NCBI GenBank assembly: GCA_022414725.1
Contig: CM039463.1
Span: 35,977,261 to 36,041,260 of the forward strand
Length of the DNA stretch: 64,000 bases
Direction of reading: 5' to 3'
From: Microglena sp. YARC
Taxonomy: Eukaryota; Chlorophyta; Chlorophyceae; Chlamydomonadales; Chlamydomonadaceae
Positions 59,719 through 64,000 of this stretch are shown piece after piece. A program made the position numbers and the translations under genes. The stretch's first letter is position 1. The number at the start of each line of letters is the position of its first letter. Below the pieces are notes generated by a model. That model made no database searches. It was given only the letters and a program-made list of their open reading frames with translations, and had not been told where the DNA came from.

Positions 59719-59798
59719 ATCAGCCAGAAGCTGGGGGTCCTCCTGCAGTATCTAAACACGACCTTGTTGGTGAACCAACGGGGACTGGAGTTGGGAAG
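59719..59798 (+). CDS. Orphan internal exon candidate
   Basis: An 80-bp stretch lies between a good acceptor (GCGTCCCTCAG) and a strong donor (GGAAG|GTGAGT). It is open in the frame reading ISQKLGVLLQYLNTTLL and NQRGLELG. I do not recognise the protein. No neighbouring exon could be found in phase, and the scaffold gap lies about 1.2 kb upstream. A relic of exon 3 of the second gene sits 40 bp before it. Confidence 0.4.
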
Positions 59799-60077
59799 GT
59801 GAGTAGCCAATAGGTTGGCTGAAAAAAACATGTAACAATCCAATCCCAATCGGGTTGTGCAACACACGAGTATACGCTATTCTTAGTTCGCGCCATTCTG
59901 TTTACGTTTTTACTGGTGATTTATTTTACAACTGAAGTCGGCAAGCATCTTAATTGTTGGCTGGAGCCAATCATAAAACTAAGTTCAAGTTCAATGTCGT
60001 GCCACCGCGAAACAAAACTGCATCAAAAATGGACATAAGTATGTGGCGTAGTAGTATTTATACAAACAATTTTTAGT

Positions 60078-60240
60078 TCATGAAAGGAATTCCACCCCAG
60101 GAGGTGGGTCTCCCGACACAAACTAGTGCCACCGAGGATTCAGGATGGTGTCGCCACTCCTACAAAAGAGTAGGCGCACTTTGGGTCCGCGGGAGATTAC
60201 GACCCACGACCAAACGAAAGTTGCCACGGACTACCCCAGG
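60078..60240 (+). repeat. Dispersed element (family G)
   Basis: TGAAAGGAATTCCACCCCAG, GGTCTCCCGACACAAACTAG, GAGGATTCAGGATGG and CACGACCAAACGAA. Confidence 0.8.
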
Positions 60241-60249
60241 TACCCCCCA

Positions 60250-61130
60250 TGTCCCACACCCGAGGAGCGGCTAGGTCTATCTGACACAAAGTCTGATGAG
60301 CAAATCCTCTGCCATACTGCGTTGCAGCCCACCACCAACTCTGCAAAAAAAAGTAATGATTAACGCCTATGGGGCGTGGGTACCGTACTGTTCTTAAAAT
60401 ATAAGGTCGCAAAAAATTTGACGGCTTTTTTTCGGAAGTTTTATTTATAAGGTTGGACGGTTTACATTGACTTTTTTTTAAATAGGACATAAATTGACGT
60501 TTACCACATTTGACGGTTTCCAATTTAATAAAATTGAGAGCAGTACGATATTGAGGGAGCCCCGTCTTTCAATTTTCAATTTTCAGGAGCCCCGTCTTGC
60601 CGGCAGTAGGGATGGGCTACTTACTCCCATCTCGACCAAAGCTTACCCATGACGGTTGACGACAACTGCCGACCCTAAGGCGCACCCGTGGGGATTCGAA
60701 CCCGGCACCTTCGTCGTTCAACGAGCTTAGCCATGGAGCCATTCGTTGAACGGGGATATCAACTCTGCCAAGTTTCTCAAGTTTGTTTTGAAGGATTTTC
60801 AACCTGGGCCGGGGAGAGAGTGTTTAAGCACAAAAATCTAGATTTTTGTGACCCCGTACATTTAAACAGCGCCACTGAAGAGTGAGGGTTCAGAAAGAAA
60901 GAAGGAAACAAGTCATGCAAAGTAGAAAGTTCCCGTTGGAAGGCATCCAGTAATCCAATGGCCCTCCAAGCCGACACCAAAATAAGGCCGAACGCGGTAG
61001 ACCGCACAACAACTGCTGCAGCCCATCCACATTTTTCTGCACCTGTAAAGGGCCCATGCAGCGCCCACCAACAACCGGCATCAGAATGGGCCATATGTCT
61101 CGGCCTGTTGAACTTTTGCCAGGCCAGGCT
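60250..61130. other. No gene seen
   Basis: Contains the tRNA-like relic at 60681 and a GGAGCCCCGTCTT block repeated at 60557 and 60587. No exon is supported. Confidence 0.4.
60681..60740 (-). repeat. tRNA-like relic (possible SINE head)
   Basis: On the minus strand TGGCTAAGCTCG fits an A box and GGTTCGAATCC is an exact B box. They are too close for a full tRNA (no room for an anticodon arm) and the acceptor stem does not pair, so not a working tRNA gene. Confidence 0.4.
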
Positions 61131-61139
61131 GCTGGGTCG

Positions 61140-61560
61140 AATTGGTTGGTCAGGGGTAAGTCTCGTGGTTGAGTGGTTGGTCAGGGGATAAGTCTCCGAG
61201 GTTTATTGATGCGGTCAGGGGGTAAGTCTCGTGATTGAGTGGTTTCAGGGGGGTAATAAGTCTCGCTGTTTATTGATTTGGTCCAGTGGGGGTAAGTCTC
61301 GGTGGTTGAGTGGTTGGTCAGGTGGTAAGTCTCGAGGTCAACCAGTGGGGGAGGCTCCCCCACAGAGAAGGCGGACCGATCATCCAACTGACCGACGCCG
61401 TCATAGGAAGTTGAACATGGTGGTCATGACCGTCAGAGCCGATCATCCACGACGCCCATCATAGAAATCACTGGTGGTCATCAGTGGACCGTCAGACCGA
61501 TCATCCACTGACGCCATCATAGGAAGTGAACATGGTGGTCATGACCGTCAGACCCAATAG
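61140..61560. repeat. GGTAAGTCTCG and GACCGTCAGACCGATC repeats
   Basis: Five units of about 50 bp with GGTAAGTCTCGNGGTTGAGT to 61345, then three units with CGATCATCCACTGACGCC to 61560. Confidence 0.8.
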
Positions 61561-61674
61561 TCAATCCTTCAAGCTCTCAACTTAGTCTTTCTAATCGGCG
61601 CTTGCTTTAGAATGGGCTGTAACATACACACAGATGCACTGATACCTCGTAACTTTATACCTTGTCTCATGATG

Positions 61675-62915
61675 CATGCATGTACGCTTGCTAGCTGCAA
61701 GGGAGCGTGTACATCACACATGCATGTACGCTTGCTAGCCTGCAGAGAGAGATCTAGTACATCACACAATGCATGCACATTTTGCTAGCCTGGCAAGGGA
61801 GCTTGTACATCACACATGCATGCACATTTGCTAGCTGCAAGGGAGCTTGTGCATTTCATGCACATTTGCTCGCCGTGGCTGCAGCATGCTAGGGAGGGAG
61901 CTTGTACATCACACATGCATGCACATTTGCTAGCTGCAAGGGAGCTTGTACATCACACATGCATGCACATTTGCTAGCTGCAAGGGAGCTTGTACATCAC
62001 ACATGCATGCACATTTGCTAGCTGCAAGGGAGCTTGTACATCACACATTCATGCACATTTGTTGGCTGCAAGGGAGCTTGTACATCACACATGCATGCAC
62101 ATTTGCTAGCTGCAAGGGAGCTTGTACATCACACATGCATGTACGCTTGCTAGCTGCAAGGGAGCGTGTACATCACACATGCATGTACGCTTGCTAGCTG
62201 CAAGGGAGCGTGTACATCACACATGCATGTACGCTTGCTAGCTGCAAGGGAGCGTGTATATCACACATGCATGTACGCTTGCTAGCTGCAAGGGAGCGTG
62301 TACATCACACATGCATGTACGCTTGCTAGCTGCAGGAGCGTGTAACATCACCACATGCATGTACGCTTGCTAGCTGGGCAAGGGAGGCGTGTACATTTGC
62401 AACACATGCATGTACGCTTGCTAGCTGCAAGGGAGCGTGTACATCACACATGCATGTACATTTTCTAGCTGCAAGGGAGCTTGTACATCACACATGCATG
62501 TACATTTTCTAGCTGGCAAGGGAGATCTAGTACATCACACATGCATGTAACATTTTCTAGCTGCCAAGGGAGCTTGTACATCAACACATGCATGTACGCT
62601 TGCTTGAGCTGCAAGGGAGCTTGTACATCACACATGCCATGTACATTTTGCTAGCTGGCAAGGGAGCTTGTACATCACACATGCATGTACGCTTTTTAGC
62701 TGCAATATATCTAGTACATCACACATGCATGTACATTTTCTAGCTGCAAGGGAGCTTGTACATCACACATGCATGTACGCTTGCTAGCTGCAAGGGAGCT
62801 TGTACATCACACATGCATGTACGCTTGCTAGCTGCAAGGGAGCTTGTACATCACACATGCATGTACGCTTGCTAGCTGCAAGGGAGCGTGTACATCACAC
62901 ATGCATGTACAACTC
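61675..62915. repeat. 44-bp satellite, about 28 copies
   Basis: Unit TGTACATCACACATGCATG plus TACGCTTGCTAGCTGCAAGG. ACATGCATGT and the CTTG/CAAG arms give each unit dyad symmetry. Unrelated to the 44-bp array at 3148. Confidence 0.95.
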
Positions 62916-63087
62916 CTCAATATCTGAAGTCCCCAAGTTACCAGGTTGTTGAATTAGTTGGGTCAGGGCCAGTGAGGGAGATGGTGATGCTCTTGCTTGT
63001 CTTCTTCAGCACACCAAAGCACTATCCTCATCATCACCAACATACATTGTCTCCATCACGACTTTATCTCCCTCCCCCCTTGACTGT

Positions 63088-63160
63088 CAAAGGCATCTGA
63101 ATCCTTGGTGTCGCTGGTTTGTGTCGGGAGAAAATCCTGGGGTGAAAATCCTTTCACAAC
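63088..63160 (-). repeat. Dispersed element (family G), fragment
   Basis: The reverse complement reads GTGAAAGGATTTTCACCCCA, GACACAAACCAGCGACACCA, AGGATTCAG. Confidence 0.75.
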
Positions 63161-63170
63161 TTCAACAACA

Positions 63171-63377
63171 AGTTCTATGCAGCATCCCATGTGACGCTGA
63201 AAAATGGCGGAGAGTGTTTCACACGAAGCAATTGGGTGGCAACGGGAAGCGAGTTAGTTATGAGACTGTTGGCTGACGTGTCAGGCTTCGTCTCGGTCAG
63301 ACGGATGGTCGGTCGGACGGACAATGGGTAACCCTAGGGGCTCCCGCCCCTTTGAAAAGGGGGCTCCGCCAACAAAA
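63171..63377 (+). repeat. Dispersed hairpin element (family A)
   Basis: Complete copy; the CGTCGC stem is mutated, the GCTCCCGCCCC/GGGGGCTCC end is intact. Confidence 0.8.
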
Positions 63378-63419
63378 AGAGGCTAGCCCACCTTCGTTTG
63401 GTAGAAAAAAAAATGTGCT

Positions 63420-64000
63420 TCATGCATACTCGTACAATCATCGCACACTCCAACATCACCACACACCAAGGCATATCCACCATAGACTAGATGAGCATCA
63501 TGAATATTCCTACAGTCATCACACACCTAACATCACCATGTACCCAACATCACCACACACCATACCTATCCCACCTTCGCGTAGATAAGCATCATGCATA
63601 CTCCTACAATCATCACACATCCAACATCACCACACACCAAGCTTATCCCACCTTAGCATAGATGAGCATCATGAATACTCCTGCAGTCACCCCCCACTAA
63701 CATCACACACATAACATCACCACACACCAAGCATTAACACCGTAGCATAGATAAGCATCATGCATACTCCTACAATCATCACACACCTAACATCACAACA
63801 CACCAAGCTTATCCCACCGTAGCATAGATGAGCATCATGAAAACACCTACAGCCACCCCCCATTAACATCACCAAACACATAACATCACCACAGACCAAG
63901 CCTTGAACACCTTAGCTATCCCACCTTAGCATAGATGCGCATCATCAATACTCCTACAGTCATCACACACCTAACATCTCCACACACCAAGCCTATCCCA
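63420..64000. repeat. AGCATCATG...CATCACACACC satellite running off the window
   Basis: Units of about 80-95 bp with GATGAGCATCATGAATACTC, ACCAAGC and TATCCCACC. Confidence 0.9.

Noticed and set aside
60681..60740. Functional tRNA gene
   Set aside because: A and B boxes are present, but there is no room for an anticodon arm and no acceptor stem.
1..64000. CRISPR array
   Set aside because: The tandem arrays have no unique spacers of regular length and the DNA is eukaryotic.

Overview
This looks like nuclear DNA of a photosynthetic eukaryote, most likely a unicellular alga. It holds no operons and no bacterial signals. It does hold intron-split genes with GT-AG (and one GC-AG) splice sites, including a BolA-family gene whose first exon encodes a plastid-type transit peptide. 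A prasinophyte or other green alga is my best guess, but nothing here fixes the lineage. A 1,000-base run of N (57561-58560) is a scaffold gap.

Only about 2% of the window is recognisable coding sequence. I can assemble three multi-exon genes with matching reading phases. (1) A minus-strand gene with four EF-hands has exons at 9532-9326, 5609-5489 and 3781-about 3563. (2) A plus-strand gene for an unrecognised protein of about 246 residues has exons at 13789-14046, 17185-17313, 23447-23545, 24704-24785 and 29728-29900. Its N-terminus is acidic and basic, and it has a short coiled coil and a conserved-looking C-terminal domain. (3) A plus-strand plastid BolA-like gene has exons at 38304-38450, 42012-42245 and a last exon near 46474-46553.

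The most striking property is shared by all three genes. Their exons, or exon halves with splice sites, are copied in tandem inside the neighbouring introns. There are about 11 copies of an EF-hand exon end, 10-15 of exon 2 and 4 of exon 4 in the second gene, and copies of every BolA exon after the first. Most copies are decayed, but a few keep both splice sites and the right phase, so mutually exclusive splicing is possible.

The rest is tandem arrays (units of 5 to about 200 bp, several of 44-117 bp) and dispersed repeats. One dispersed group is a non-autonomous hAT-like family with CAGGG ends and 8-bp target duplications. One member interrupts a reading frame, and another sits in one copy of a local duplication whose sister copy keeps the empty site. 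Other families are a roughly 200-bp element with a GCGTCGC/GCGACGC hairpin (about 10 copies) and a roughly 165-bp element (about 8 copies).

Layout: 1-3 kb, AT-rich and 82-bp satellites; 3.1-9.5 kb, EF-hand gene (minus); 9.6-13.7 kb, repeats and a promoter-like site; 13.8-30.6 kb, second gene; 30.6-38.2 kb, dispersed repeats and a broken reading frame; 38.3-46.6 kb, BolA gene; 46.6-51.6 kb, anonymous sequence and repeats; 51.6-56.9 kb, C-rich satellite; gap; 58.6-64 kb, repeats with one orphan exon.
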